In this document: positions 1 to 8,123 of the stretch, one piece after another
How positions within the stretch are numbered: position 1 is the first letter of the stretch
Layout of the letters: each line of letters begins with the position of its first letter
DNA from: Variimorphobacter saccharofermentans
GTDB lineage: Bacteria > Bacillota > Clostridia > Lachnospirales > Lachnospiraceae
Reading direction: 5' to 3'
Length of the DNA: 64,000 bases
NCBI RefSeq assembly: GCF_014174405.1
Contig: NZ_JACEGA010000001.1
Span: 1-64,000, forward strand
Position numbers and translations under genes: made by a program
Notes under the pieces: generated by a model
Told to the model about the DNA's origin: nothing
Seen by the model: only the letters and a program-made list of their open reading frames with translations
Databases searched by the model: none

Positions 1-188
1 TCATCAGAATAATAACAATAACCATCCTTACAACGCTGGCAGGATATACATCCTTTAATATCCATATTACCGATATGTATGATTTCTGTTGCGATACCCT
101 GCTTTTCCAACTCCTCGCATACTGTATTCAATGCTAAAAAAGTATTTCCCTTTGGCTTAGGACTTCCATTAATTGCGATTACCTTCAT
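1..188 (-). CDS. NADPH-dependent FMN reductase family protein (partial)
   Basis: N-terminal 62 codons of a gene that runs off the left edge on the minus strand. The ATG is at 186-188, and an AGGGAGGA ribosome-binding site lies just upstream. The translation begins MKVIAINGSPKPKGNT, the phosphate-binding loop typical of flavodoxin-fold NAD(P)H-dependent FMN reductases and iron-sulfur flavoproteins. A CISC motif follows near residues 47-50, suggesting the iron-sulfur flavoprotein branch. Such proteins transfer electrons from NAD(P)H to FMN or small substrates in the cytoplasm. The substrate cannot be judged from this fragment. Confidence 0.8.
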   Translation of the reverse strand, partial: MKVIAINGSPKPKGNTFLALNTVCEELEKQGIATEIIHIGNMDIKGCISCQRCKDGYCYYSD

Positions 189-406
189 AATATCCTCCCT
201 TTCTGATACATTTTATCAAATATGTAATAGTATACTACAGAAAATCCGTAAATAACATAGTAAATCGATTATATTAATCAATTGAAATAGAAGAGATACT
301 ACACAAAATCTAAGCGCTAGTGATCTAGAACACGATTATGTTCATTTTACTGTTTTAATCAAAGTGAACATCCAACCCGGTTAGTACAGTAACAGGAAAG
401 GAATAA

Positions 407-435
407 TTGACGAAAGTTATGACAGAAATTATAAT
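407..435 (+). promoter_or_regulatory. sigma-A-type promoter for trmB
   Basis: TTGACG at 407-412, a 17-nt spacer and a perfect TATAAT at 430-435. This lies about 95 nt before the trmB start and is the only clear signal seen in the 340-nt gap between the flavin reductase and trmB. Confidence 0.65.
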
Positions 436-530
436 AATAAATAACTTTTAATAAGTAAAGCATTTAATAGTTATTCATTGAATAATTGATTTTTTAACGT
501 AATATAAGCAATGTAGAAATGAGGTAAACC

Positions 531-1181
531 ATGAGATTACGAAATATCAGTGGATCGAGAGAAATTGTAGCAGAAAATGAATATGTAGTACATGAACCGG
601 AAAAGCAGAAGGGCAATTGGAAAGCCTTATTTGGTAATGACAATCCCATCCATGTGGAGATTGGTATGGGAAAGGGAAAGTTCCTGATGCAGCTTGCATC
701 CATGAATCCGGACATCAATTATATTGGAATAGAGAAGTACTCCAGTGTTCTGCTACGCGCAATAGAGAAACGAAATGAGACGCAGCTTACAAACTTGTAT
801 TTTATTCGTTTCGATGCAGAATATCTTACGGATATTTTTGATAGGGACGAGATTTCCAGGATCTATTTGAATTTTTCTGATCCTTGGCCGAAGGATCGTC
901 ATGCTAAGCGCCGACTGACCTCTAAGGAATTTTTAAAGAAGTATGATCAGTGCCTTAAGATAGATGGAGAAGTAATATTTAAGACAGACAACCGTTTATT
1001 GTTTGATTTCTCCTTAGAACAAGCAGAGCTGGCAGGATGGAGTTTAAAAGAAGTAACCTATGATTTACATCATAGTGAATATCTTGAAGGAAATGTTATG
1101 ACGGAATATGAAGAGAAATTCGTGGCCAAGGGAAATCCAATTCAAAGGTTGATAGCATACAGGAATCAGAGAATGGAATAA
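531..1181 (+). CDS. trmB: tRNA (guanine-N7-)-methyltransferase
   Basis: A 216-residue cytoplasmic SAM-dependent methyltransferase that makes m7G46 in the tRNA variable loop. The SAM-binding motif EIGMGKGKF is at residues 43-51. The family hallmark NFSDPWPKDRHAKRRLT spans about 114-130 and holds the catalytic/tRNA-contact Asp and Lys. The C-terminal TEYEEKF...GNPI block is also typical. Length matches single-domain bacterial TrmB. The ATG has GAGG just upstream, and the gene is probably expressed from the promoter at 407-435. Confidence 0.95.
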   Translation: MRLRNISGSREIVAENEYVVHEPEKQKGNWKALFGNDNPIHVEIGMGKGKFLMQLASMNPDINYIGIEKYSSVLLRAIEKRNETQLTNLYFIRFDAEYLTDIFDRDEISRIYLNFSDPWPKDRHAKRRLTSKEFLKKYDQCLKIDGEVIFKTDNRLLFDFSLEQAELAGWSLKEVTYDLHHSEYLEGNVMTEYEEKFVAKGNPIQRLIAYRNQRME

Positions 1182-1262
1182 AGGAAATTGCATTTATAAA
1201 GGGGCTCATTTTGAATCACCTGACATAGAATAGTACTAAATATAAAAGATCAAGGTGTCAAA

Positions 1263-1409
1263 ATGAAGAAGAACTGGAAATGGAAGGTAGCGAAGATAAC
1301 CGGAGGGAATTATAAGCTGGATAAGAAAATAATGAAGTTAAAATCCTCCTGGGATGAGGTGGATAATTTATTGAATAGTTCACTAAAAAAAGGAAAAAAG
1401 AAAAAATAA
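1263..1409 (+). CDS. small basic protein, 48 aa, unknown function
   Basis: A short reading frame beginning MKKNWKWKVAK and ending in a run of lysines (LKKGKKKK). An AAGGTG ribosome-binding site lies 5-6 nt before the ATG. It sits alone in the 410-nt gap between trmB and trxA. The protein is very basic, with three tryptophans in 48 residues and no membrane segment. A small nucleic-acid- or ribosome-associated protein is conceivable from composition only. It may instead be a chance frame. Confidence 0.4.
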   Translation: MKKNWKWKVAKITGGNYKLDKKIMKLKSSWDEVDNLLNSSLKKGKKKK

Positions 1410-1454
1410 GTATCGCATATCATTACTTTTAGCAACTGGAAAATAAAGAAGGGC

Positions 1455-1483
1455 TTGTATTATTTTCATATTCAATGTAATAT
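1455..1483 (+). promoter_or_regulatory. possible promoter for trxA
   Basis: TTGTAT at 1455-1460, a 17-nt spacer and TAATAT at 1478-1483, about 110 nt before the trxA start. The -35 box is weak, so this is tentative. Confidence 0.35.
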
Positions 1484-1594
1484 CACAATATAGCGTCACA
1501 TATTAAGGTGAGGAAATGAGATACTAATTAACATCAGGATAAATTTTGAGTTCGGATTATCTGCCTGCTCAAACAAAAGAATGGAGGAATAATT

Positions 1595-1912
1595 ATGGCT
1601 ATTCAATTTACAGATGCGAACTTTCAAAAAGAAGTACTTGAGTCGGACATCCCTGTACTTGTTGATTTCTACGCAGACTGGTGTGGACCATGTAAAATGG
1701 TAGCTCCCATCATTACAGAATTGGCTGAAGAATATAAAGGTGTATTCAAAATAGGAAAATTGAATGTGGATGAGAACTCGGAAACAGCTGCAAAATATCG
1801 GGTTATGTCCATACCGACATTAATTATATTTAAAAACGGTGAAGCGATTGATAGTATGGTAGGAGCACTTCCAAAAAAAGCATTACAAGACAAGATTGAA
1901 GCTAACAAGTAG
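1595..1912 (+). CDS. trxA: thioredoxin
   Basis: A 105-residue single-domain thioredoxin, the usual bacterial length. The redox-active WCGPC motif is at residues 29-33. The cis-proline loop (MSIPTL) and the F-K-N-G-E turn are in their normal places. It reduces protein disulfides in the cytoplasm using electrons from thioredoxin reductase, which is not in this window. The ATG follows a GGAGG ribosome-binding site. A hairpin terminator lies 68 nt downstream, so the gene appears monocistronic. Confidence 0.96.
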   Translation: MAIQFTDANFQKEVLESDIPVLVDFYADWCGPCKMVAPIITELAEEYKGVFKIGKLNVDENSETAAKYRVMSIPTLIIFKNGEAIDSMVGALPKKALQDKIEANK

Positions 1913-1979
1913 AACCAAAATGTAGAAGGTATATATTACCAATCTACAAAATTAAATTAATAACGGTATAAAGCTATGT

Positions 1980-2020
1980 CAAGAATCCCTTATTTTATGG
2001 GATTCTTGGCGAATAAAATG
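1980..2020 (+). terminator. hairpin terminator after trxA
   Basis: A perfect 10-bp stem (1980-1989 with 1999-2008) and a 9-nt loop. The T-rich stretch lies about 10 nt downstream rather than directly abutting the stem. Confidence 0.6.
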
Positions 2021-2057
2021 TTTTATGTATTTATTTTTCAAAAAATATAAAAAACAC

Positions 2058-2086
2058 TTGCAATTTGTAAATGTATATTATATAAT
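2058..2086 (+). promoter_or_regulatory. promoter for tRNA-Lys
   Basis: TTGCAA at 2058-2063, a 17-nt spacer and a perfect TATAAT at 2081-2086, 33 nt before the mature tRNA 5' end. Confidence 0.7.
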
Positions 2087-2118
2087 AACTTTTGCGTTCG
2101 GCAATAAAAATTGAATAA

Positions 2119-2191
2119 GCGCTTCTAGCTCAGTTGGTAGAGCACCTGACTCTTAATCAGGGTGTCCAGGGTTCGAGTCCCTGGAGGCGCA
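2119..2191 (+). tRNA. tRNA-Lys (anticodon CTT)
   Basis: A full cloverleaf is readable. The 7-bp acceptor stem pairs GCGCTTC with GAGGCGC. The D-arm contains AGCTCAGTTGG, the anticodon loop is CTCTTAA with anticodon CTT, and the T-arm contains GGTTCGAGTCC. The discriminator is A at 2191. CCA is not encoded. It decodes AAG and is expressed from the promoter at 2058-2086. Confidence 0.95.
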
Positions 2192-2267
2192 CTATAAAAG
2201 GTTCTAATTTGCAGACATAGGAGCTGTGGGTTGGGACTTTTTTCACGTTCCGGAACTGAGTCCGACA

Positions 2268-2330
2268 TCAAGAAAAGAGGAGAACTGTGATGCAAGCTTG
2301 CTTGCAAGAACAGTTCTCCTCTTTTCTTGA
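2268..2330. repeat. long perfect inverted repeat downstream of tRNA-Lys
   Basis: A 21-bp perfect stem (2268-2288 with 2310-2330). The 21-nt centre contains a smaller nested hairpin. It is flanked by inverted copies of a GAGTCCGAC/GTCGGAC motif and is more GC-rich than its surroundings. No T-run follows, so it is not a standard terminator. It looks like part of a dispersed intergenic repeat together with 2341-2473. Confidence 0.7.
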
Positions 2331-2340
2331 TACCGGCGAA

Positions 2341-2473
2341 GCCGGCGTGACCGAAAAGACCGTTAGGTCTTGAGGTTACGGAGTCGGACATAAGTACACA
2401 GATATGAAAAGCCGGCGTGACCGAAAAGACCGTTAGGTCTTGAGGTTACGAAGGCGGACATAAGTACACAGAT
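2341..2473. repeat. two 63-bp direct repeats, each a two-stem hairpin
   Basis: Copies at 2341-2403 and 2411-2473 are offset by 70 bp and differ at two bases. Each copy folds into an outer stem (CGTGACC with GGTTACG) and an inner stem (AAGACC with GGTCTT) around a GTTA loop. The GC content is higher than the surrounding DNA. The reverse strand stays open and would encode a spurious small protein. I interpret this as a non-coding dispersed palindromic repeat. Confidence 0.7.
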
Positions 2474-2500
2474 GCACGGAGTCGGACGCACTTTATTTTT

Positions 2501-2623
2501 CTATCCCAACTCTTTCTCAACTATCTTCTTTGCTTTCTTATCCAATATCTCACCATTCAGAGCATTTGTAATATAAGTATCAAGTCCTTTGGAACTGCTT
2601 TCATAGTCAAAGCCTCCTATCAC
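2501..2623 (-). pseudogene. possible C-terminal gene remnant, 40 codons
   Basis: On the minus strand a 40-codon stretch from a GTG at 2621-2623 reads like a real protein tail: acidic/basic helix, ending KKIVEKELG before a stop. It has no convincing start, because the nearby AGGAGG belongs to a different frame that closes after 15 codons. It lies beside the palindromic repeats. It could be a decayed gene end or coincidence. Elsewhere in 2474-2850 I see only a short tandem duplication at about 2790-2836 before cfa. Confidence 0.2.
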
Positions 2624-2850
2624 TCATCCACTCTTTTTTCTTAGTACGTTTTGATTACGAATTGCTATTTAAATAAATTATAATTACTATAAACTGACAA
2701 CAGCTTGTCATATTTACAACGACTACCAGATATTTATGAATGGGAAAAACCGAACATTGATATAATTATAAGAACTTGGACAAACTTGATAAATATAAAC
2801 ACTAATTAAATTATAAATATAAACATTAATCAAATAAGGAGGTGGATGGA

Positions 2851-4071
2851 TTGCTTCCACATCATGCGTTAGATCAAGACCAGGTTAACAATGATAGATC
2901 CATGGAAAAACAATTACTAAAAAAGCTTCTGAAGAATCTCTTTAGCCATACCTGTTCCATACAATTCTGGGATGGAGAGGAGATGATTATGGGTAAGGGA
3001 GAAATACGGTTTCGCATAATTTTAAAGGAGCCCTTATCCATTACAGAAATATTAACGAATCCTTCTGTTACCTTTGGAGAAGCTTATATGAACAGGAAGC
3101 TTGAATTTGATGGAAATATTCAGGAAATAATAGAATCCATATATGGAAATCCGAAGAGCTTTCTGCGATATAAGGGAAGGTTTAGCAAAATAATTAAGCC
3201 AATGAAAAACACATTGCAAAATAGCAAAGAGAATGTTAAATATCATTATGATATCGGAAATGATTTTTATCGACTTTGGCTTGATAAATCCATGACCTAT
3301 TCCTGTGGTTATTTTACATCGGATACGGATACACTTGAGCAAGCGCAATGCAATAAAGTGGAATATATTCTTCGCAAGTTAAATTTAAGAGAGGGATGTA
3401 CCTTATTGGATATAGGCTGTGGCTGGGGTGAATTAGTGATTACTGCGGCAAAGAAATATAAGGTAAAGGCATTGGGGATTACATTAAGCCGGGAGCAAAT
3501 GGAACGGGCAAGGGAGCGTATTAAGGAAGAAGGCTTAGAGGATCATGTTAGGATTGCGCAGATGGACTATCGACAGCTACAGAAGAGATTTGATCGAGTG
3601 GTTAGTGTAGGTATGATAGAACATGTTGGGAAGGAATATCTTCCGGAGTACTTTAAGAATGTCCATGCACTACTTAAGGAGGGCGGAATTTCTTTATTAC
3701 ACTGCATTACCAGTCTGAAGGGCGGGACAAACCGCTGGATCGATAAATATATCTTTCCGGGAGGATATCTCCCTTCCATTAAGGAACTGATTTCATATAT
3801 AAGTGAAGAAGACTTCTATCTTATTGATGTGGAAAGTCTGAGAAGACATTATGCCAAAACGCTAGAACACTGGGCAGCTAATTTCGAAGCATCCGTACCA
3901 GAAATCAAAAAAACTAAGGACGAAAGCTTTATCAGAATGTGGAGACTCTATCTCAATTCCTGCGCAGCCTCATTTAAAATGGGTAATATTGATATTCATC
4001 AGTTTCTATTTACAAAAGGGCTGGCGGATGAAATACCATGGACGAGAGATTATCTATATGAAAGGAAATAA
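2851..4071 (+). CDS. cfa: cyclopropane-fatty-acyl-phospholipid synthase family methyltransferase
   Basis: About 406 residues. It methylenates double bonds of membrane phospholipid acyl chains using SAM. The SAM motif LDIGCGWG is near residue 186. The family signatures YHYDIGNDFYRLWLD (about 131-145) and MTYSCGYF (about 148-155) precede it, and MIEHVG follows. I chose the TTG at 2851 because AAGGAGG at 2836-2842 sits 8 nt upstream. The in-frame GTG at 2842 overlaps that site, and the ATG at 2902 has no ribosome-binding site. A zinc-ribbon-like gene starts 4 nt after the stop, so the two are probably cotranscribed. Confidence 0.9.
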   Translation: MLPHHALDQDQVNNDRSMEKQLLKKLLKNLFSHTCSIQFWDGEEMIMGKGEIRFRIILKEPLSITEILTNPSVTFGEAYMNRKLEFDGNIQEIIESIYGNPKSFLRYKGRFSKIIKPMKNTLQNSKENVKYHYDIGNDFYRLWLDKSMTYSCGYFTSDTDTLEQAQCNKVEYILRKLNLREGCTLLDIGCGWGELVITAAKKYKVKALGITLSREQMERARERIKEEGLEDHVRIAQMDYRQLQKRFDRVVSVGMIEHVGKEYLPEYFKNVHALLKEGGISLLHCITSLKGGTNRWIDKYIFPGGYLPSIKELISYISEEDFYLIDVESLRRHYAKTLEHWAANFEASVPEIKKTKDESFIRMWRLYLNSCAASFKMGNIDIHQFLFTKGLADEIPWTRDYLYERK

Positions 4072-4075
4072 CATA

Positions 4076-4327
4076 ATGGAGAAAACACAATATATATGTC
4101 CTATTTGTAATAATACAAATCTAATACTACGATATGAAGCGAGCTATGTATATTCTTATGTTATTGATTCGGATGAACCAGGATTAAAAAATGAAGAAGA
4201 ATTTATGTCCTTCTTATACGATAAACGGGAACAGAAGGATACGAGAACCTTTGTTGAATGCGTTACCTGTGGAACACAATATCCGTATACGTTCCTAAAC
4301 GGTATCCTAGAGCAAAAAATGCAATAA
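4076..4327 (+). CDS. small zinc-ribbon-like protein, 83 aa
   Basis: Function not recognised. Two Cys-X2-Cys pairs (CPIC near residues 8-11 and CVTC near 63-66) are spaced as in a zinc ribbon, with an acidic middle. The ATG at 4076 is chosen because AAAGGA lies 9 nt upstream inside the end of cfa; a longer frame starting at 3989 would overlap cfa. The 4-nt gap from the cfa stop suggests translational coupling. The 230-nt gap after it holds only an imperfect inverted repeat (about 4334-4357 with 4408-4436). Confidence 0.6.
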   Translation: MEKTQYICPICNNTNLILRYEASYVYSYVIDSDEPGLKNEEEFMSFLYDKREQKDTRTFVECVTCGTQYPYTFLNGILEQKMQ

Positions 4328-4559
4328 TTCATATATGGGGCAGAGGATAAATGTATCAGCTGAAATTCTTATATACTCAACCACAGGAGAAATGAGGTAA
4401 GAACTCATGTTAATACATTTACCATCAGCCCCTCATACCACCCTACGAAAAGAAAATGGATGACAGTAAATACGAAATAGAGTATACTGTAATCCAATAA
4501 CAAGTATTCCATTACAGATGTCTAGCCAATTAAAAAATACATAATGAGAGGGTAAAAAG

Positions 4560-5336
4560 ATGAAGAATGATTTATTAACGCTTGGCCCGGTGACAGTGCA
4601 TGGCTATGGATTAATGATTGCCATTGGTGTCATTGCAGCCTATCTTGTTGGTGAATACCGGGCAAAGAGGAAAAGCCTACAACCGGAAGTGATGTTAGAC
4701 CTTACCATCTGGTGCCTGATCGGTGGTATTCTCGGAGCGCGTATTTTATATTATATAACACAGATCAAAGACATTATTGCAGATCCGAGTCTCCTGATCA
4801 ATTTTACAGATGGCTTCGTGGTATATGGTGGAATTATCGGAGGAATTCTTTCTGGCTTTCTCTTTACGAAAAGAAAAAAGCTGGACTTTTTGAAGTATTT
4901 TGATCTGGTTATGCCTTCCATCGCTTTGGCTCAGGGCTTTGGCCGGATTGGTTGCTTTTTGGCAGGATGCTGTTACGGAGTAGAAAGCCATAGCCATTTT
5001 TCACTGGTGTTCCCAGAGGGCTCCTTTGCACCTGCCGGGATTCCACTTGTGCCGACCCAGCTTATTTCAAGCGGTTTAAACTTTCTGCATTTCTTTGCGC
5101 TGATCTTTCTAGCCAAAAGAGTAAAGGCTGATGGGCAGATTGCAGGTTTCTATCTCATATTTTACAGCGCAGGTAGATTTATTCTGGAGTTTTTCCGTGG
5201 TGATTTACTGCGGGGAAGCATTGGTAAATTATCAACGTCTCAGTTTATATCCATATTCCTGTTCCTGATAGGGCTTGGAATTGTGGTGCTATGTGGAGTT
5301 CGGGCAAAAAAGCAAGAGGATACCATTCAGGAATAA
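4560..5336 (+). CDS. lgt: prolipoprotein diacylglyceryl transferase
   Basis: A 258-residue polytopic membrane enzyme. It transfers diacylglycerol from phosphatidylglycerol to the lipobox cysteine of prolipoproteins, the first step of lipoprotein maturation. Recognisable blocks are VHGYGLMIAIG near the N-terminus, VVYGGIIGG at about 87-95, the signature GRIGCFLAGCCYG at 128-140, and GRFILEFFRGD in the C-terminal part. About seven hydrophobic segments are visible, the usual topology. Its substrates in this window include the lipoproteins at 6082 and 51178. Dihydrofolate reductase follows after 18 nt. Confidence 0.95.
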   Translation: MKNDLLTLGPVTVHGYGLMIAIGVIAAYLVGEYRAKRKSLQPEVMLDLTIWCLIGGILGARILYYITQIKDIIADPSLLINFTDGFVVYGGIIGGILSGFLFTKRKKLDFLKYFDLVMPSIALAQGFGRIGCFLAGCCYGVESHSHFSLVFPEGSFAPAGIPLVPTQLISSGLNFLHFFALIFLAKRVKADGQIAGFYLIFYSAGRFILEFFRGDLLRGSIGKLSTSQFISIFLFLIGLGIVVLCGVRAKKQEDTIQE

Positions 5337-5354
5337 AGAAAGAGGGATGACGCG

Positions 5355-5828
5355 GTGATTGCGTTAATTGTAGCTATGTCTCTGAATCATGTAATAGGCA
5401 ACAAGGGTCAGATTCCCTGGAGAATTAAAGGCGAACAGAGAAGATTCAAAGAATTAACAACGGGTAAGACCGTTATTATGGGTAAGCGTTCCTTTGAAGA
5501 GATAGGAAAACCTCTTCCCAATAGAAAAACCATTCTGATATCCAATACCATGAATTATAAGGATGATAATTGCATCACAGCAGGTTCGCTGAGGGAAGCC
5601 TTAGAAATAGCGGGAAACAGCTCAGAGGTCTATATTGCAGGTGGCGAGATGCTATATAAGGAAGCATTACCGCTGGTGGATAAAATGTATATTACCCTTG
5701 TGGAACAGAATGTGGAAGGAGATACATTCTTTCCACCCTTTCGGCAAGAGGACTTCAAGATAGTATACCAGGAAAAATTTGATGGTGATATCCCGTATAC
5801 TTATTACACATATGAAAGGGTTAAATAA
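5355..5828 (+). CDS. folA: dihydrofolate reductase
   Basis: A 157-residue enzyme that reduces dihydrofolate to tetrahydrofolate with NADPH. The N-terminus (IALIVAMSLNHVIGNKGQIPW) has the Met20-type loop and substrate-binding Trp. The NADPH motifs VIMGKRSFEEIG and PLPNRKTILIS follow, then VYIAGGEMLY with the conserved Gly-Gly. It starts with GTG at 5355 behind AAAGAGGG and closely follows lgt, with which it probably forms an operon. Confidence 0.93.
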   Translation: MIALIVAMSLNHVIGNKGQIPWRIKGEQRRFKELTTGKTVIMGKRSFEEIGKPLPNRKTILISNTMNYKDDNCITAGSLREALEIAGNSSEVYIAGGEMLYKEALPLVDKMYITLVEQNVEGDTFFPPFRQEDFKIVYQEKFDGDIPYTYYTYERVK

Positions 5829-5854
5829 AGCATTAAATATATAATAAACAGTTA

Positions 5855-5929
5855 AAAAGAACTTATTATAGCTGGATAATGGAGTGAGAATATTTACAAC
5901 TCTTTTTTCAAGATTTAATAAGTTCTTTT
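5855..5929 (+). terminator. large-loop hairpin after folA
   Basis: A perfect 14-bp stem (5855-5868 with 5916-5929) around a 47-nt loop, ending in TTTTA. It probably terminates lgt-folA transcription. The large loop makes it less standard. Confidence 0.45.
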
Positions 5930-5957
5930 ATTATAAAAAATTTCCAATAAAAAAGTG

Positions 5958-5986
5958 TTGACGTTTCTTGATTTTTCTAGTAGACT
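5958..5986 (+). promoter_or_regulatory. promoter of the ABC importer operon
   Basis: TTGACG at 5958-5963, a 17-nt spacer and TAGACT at 5981-5986, about 95 nt before the lipoprotein gene start. Confidence 0.6.
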
Positions 5987-6017
5987 TTAACCATTAAAAG
6001 CGTTAAAGCTTTAAAGT
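5984..6017 (+). promoter_or_regulatory. operator-like inverted repeats over the start site
   Basis: ACTTTAA (5984-5990) and TTAAAGT (6011-6017) form an interrupted inverted repeat. A 12-bp perfect palindrome, TTAAAGCTTTAA, lies within it at 6003-6014. The element overlaps the -10 box and likely start site, as expected for a repressor operator. No regulator is identifiable from the sequence. Confidence 0.35.
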
Positions 6018-6081
6018 GGAAGAGTATTCCATATTGTAACAAGATGGATTGTTATATAAGAATAAAGAGAGGAGAGATTAT

Positions 6082-7041
6082 ATGAAATTAAGAAAATGGA
6101 TATCGGTAATAATAGTGATTACGATGGCTAGCCTGATGTTAACAGGATGTAGTACAAAGGATAAGGGATTTACCATTGGAGTAAATCAGTTTGTTAAGCA
6201 TGCGGCATTGGATGCAAGCTATCAGGGATTTGTTGACGCATTAGCTGATGCTGGATATGTTGACGGTGAAAAGATTAAGATTGATTATCAGAATGCACAG
6301 GGAGATCAGTCGAATGCAAATACAATCGCTACGAAGTTAGTAAATGATAATAATGACTTGATTCTTGCGATTGCAACTCCCTCAGCACAGGCAGTTGCTA
6401 ATGCTACAAAGGACATTCCGGTTCTTGTAACAGCAGTTACCGATCCTGCTGGTTCCGGTCTTGTGGCATCCAACGATGCTCCTGGAGGTAATGTCTCAGG
6501 AACATCGGACTTGACCCCTATCCGTAATCAGATTGAATTACTTACAAAGTTAGTACCGGGTGCAAAGCATATTGCGATACTCTATTGCTCAAGCGAAAGT
6601 AATTCTAAAATTCAGGCAGAAATGGCAATTGAGGCTGCAACCGAGTTTGGCCTGACAAGTGAAGAAGCTACAGTATCCAATTCCAATGAGATTCAACAGG
6701 TAGTACAATCGCTGGTAGGAAAAGTGGATGCAATCTATGCACCTACGGATAATATTATTGCTGCAGGTATGCCGACGGTAGCTATGGTAGCAAATGATAA
6801 CGGAATTCCGGTTATATGTGGCGAGGAAGGAATGGTAGATGCAGGAGGACTTGCAACCTACGGTATTGATTATTATAAGCTAGGAAGATTGACCGGAGAG
6901 CAGGCGGTAAAGATCATCGAAGGTAAGGCAGATACCGCAACCATGCCAATTCAGTACCTACCTGATGAGGAGTATGCTCTTAAGATAAATCAGGAAGTTG
7001 CGGATAAGCTTGGTATAACAATACCTGAGGAACTACAATAA
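6082..7041 (+). CDS. ABC transporter substrate-binding lipoprotein (TrpX-like, ABC_sub_bind family)
   Basis: A 319-residue lipoprotein with a hydrophobic signal and lipobox LTGC at about residues 20-23. The mature part begins with FTIGVNQF and has the periplasmic-binding-protein type I fold of the ABC_sub_bind family, which includes the tryptophan/tyrosine-binding TrpX proteins of streptococci. The ATG at 6082 is preferred because GGAGAG precedes it and it gives a proper signal peptide. The permease and ATPase follow at 7193 and 8124. The ligand cannot be read from sequence; an aromatic amino acid or similar small molecule is the family-based guess. Confidence 0.85.
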   Translation: MKLRKWISVIIVITMASLMLTGCSTKDKGFTIGVNQFVKHAALDASYQGFVDALADAGYVDGEKIKIDYQNAQGDQSNANTIATKLVNDNNDLILAIATPSAQAVANATKDIPVLVTAVTDPAGSGLVASNDAPGGNVSGTSDLTPIRNQIELLTKLVPGAKHIAILYCSSESNSKIQAEMAIEAATEFGLTSEEATVSNSNEIQQVVQSLVGKVDAIYAPTDNIIAAGMPTVAMVANDNGIPVICGEEGMVDAGGLATYGIDYYKLGRLTGEQAVKIIEGKADTATMPIQYLPDEEYALKINQEVADKLGITIPEELQ

Positions 7042-7087
7042 TTGGGAATAGCTACATAACTTACTTAGGATAAAAAGATGGAATCGG

Positions 7088-7122
7088 AAAAAGATTTTGC
7101 ACTGCAAAGTCTTTTTTCTTTT
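7088..7122 (+). terminator. intra-operon terminator/attenuator
   Basis: A 13-bp stem with one wobble pair (7088-7100 with 7104-7116), a 3-nt loop and a T-rich tail. It lies between the binding-protein gene and the permease gene. It probably lowers permease/ATPase transcription relative to the binding protein. Confidence 0.75.
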
Positions 7123-7192
7123 CTTAATATAGGATATAATTAGTAGTGTTTTTAGGAAAAATGTAATCATTTATCAGAAAGGAATATAGAGT

Positions 7193-8122
7193 ATGAGTTT
7201 AGTAATGGCAGTCCTGGGAGCCTTTTCTCAAGGGTTAACCTGGGCGATATTAGCATTAGGTGTTTATCTGACTTTTCGAATCTTGAACTTTGCAGATATG
7301 TCCTGCGAGGGAAGCTTTGCATTAGGAGGAAGTATCAGTGCAATATTAATGGTTAATATGAATATGAATCCGTTTATAACATTAATCATAGCAACCCTGG
7401 CCGGAATGGCGGCGGGTGGAATAACCGGTATTTTACATACAAAACTTAAAATTCCGGCAATTTTATCCGGTATTCTAACGATGATAGGTCTTTATTCGAT
7501 TAATCTAAGAATTATGGGTCAGGCGAATACCTCTTTAGTAGGACTGGATACGATGATATCCATTATTAAGGGGATTCTTCCTTCTGCAAAGGAGCTTGGA
7601 ATTCGAGATTCTACTTTAAACATATGGGTGACCATGGCGGTAGGAGTGATATTAACTGCTGCGGTAATCGGAATTATCTATTGGTTTTTTGGAACAGAAC
7701 TGGGGTGCTGTATTCGTGCTACTGGTAATAATGAAGCTATGGTTAGAGCACAGGGTGTGAACACCGACCATATGAAGATACTGGGACTGGTTATCAGCAA
7801 TGGTTTAATCGCGTTTTCTGGTGCGTTAGTAACGCAAAGTCAGGGCTACGCAGATGTTAGTATGGGTGTAGGAGCCATTGTAATCGGACTTGCCTCCATT
7901 GTAATAGGAGAGGTATTATTTCTAAGAGTCAAGAACTTTGCCGGAAAATTATGTGCTATTGTAATTGGTTCTATCATATACCGTATTATTATAGCTGTCG
8001 TTTTACAGATAGGCTTAAATACAGACGATTTAAAGCTGCTGACAGCCATTGTCGTAGCACTTGCTCTTTCCTTCCCTGTTTTGAAAAAGAAAACAGGCAC
8101 TCTTCGAAAGGAGGCAAATTAA
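7193..8122 (+). CDS. ABC transporter permease (TrpY-like)
   Basis: A 309-residue integral membrane protein with about eight to nine hydrophobic segments. It resembles the branched-chain amino-acid-type permease fold associated with ABC_sub_bind binding proteins. Motifs include LTFRILNFADMSCEGSF near the N-terminus and the cytoplasmic GCCIRATGNNEAMVRAQG loop at about 170-187, the likely coupling region for the ATPase. The ATPase gene starts 2 nt after its stop, so the two are translationally linked. Transport direction is inferred as import from the upstream lipoprotein. Confidence 0.85.
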   Translation: MSLVMAVLGAFSQGLTWAILALGVYLTFRILNFADMSCEGSFALGGSISAILMVNMNMNPFITLIIATLAGMAAGGITGILHTKLKIPAILSGILTMIGLYSINLRIMGQANTSLVGLDTMISIIKGILPSAKELGIRDSTLNIWVTMAVGVILTAAVIGIIYWFFGTELGCCIRATGNNEAMVRAQGVNTDHMKILGLVISNGLIAFSGALVTQSQGYADVSMGVGAIVIGLASIVIGEVLFLRVKNFAGKLCAIVIGSIIYRIIIAVVLQIGLNTDDLKLLTAIVVALALSFPVLKKKTGTLRKEAN

Positions 8123-8123
8123 T

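Noticed and set aside
2125..2391. 88-aa reading frame on the minus strand
   Set aside because: It runs antisense through tRNA-Lys and the palindromic repeats and has no ribosome-binding site.
4334..4436. Imperfect inverted repeat in the gap before lgt
   Set aside because: About 24-bp arms with several mismatches and a 50-nt loop, no T-run and no second copy seen; too weak to annotate.
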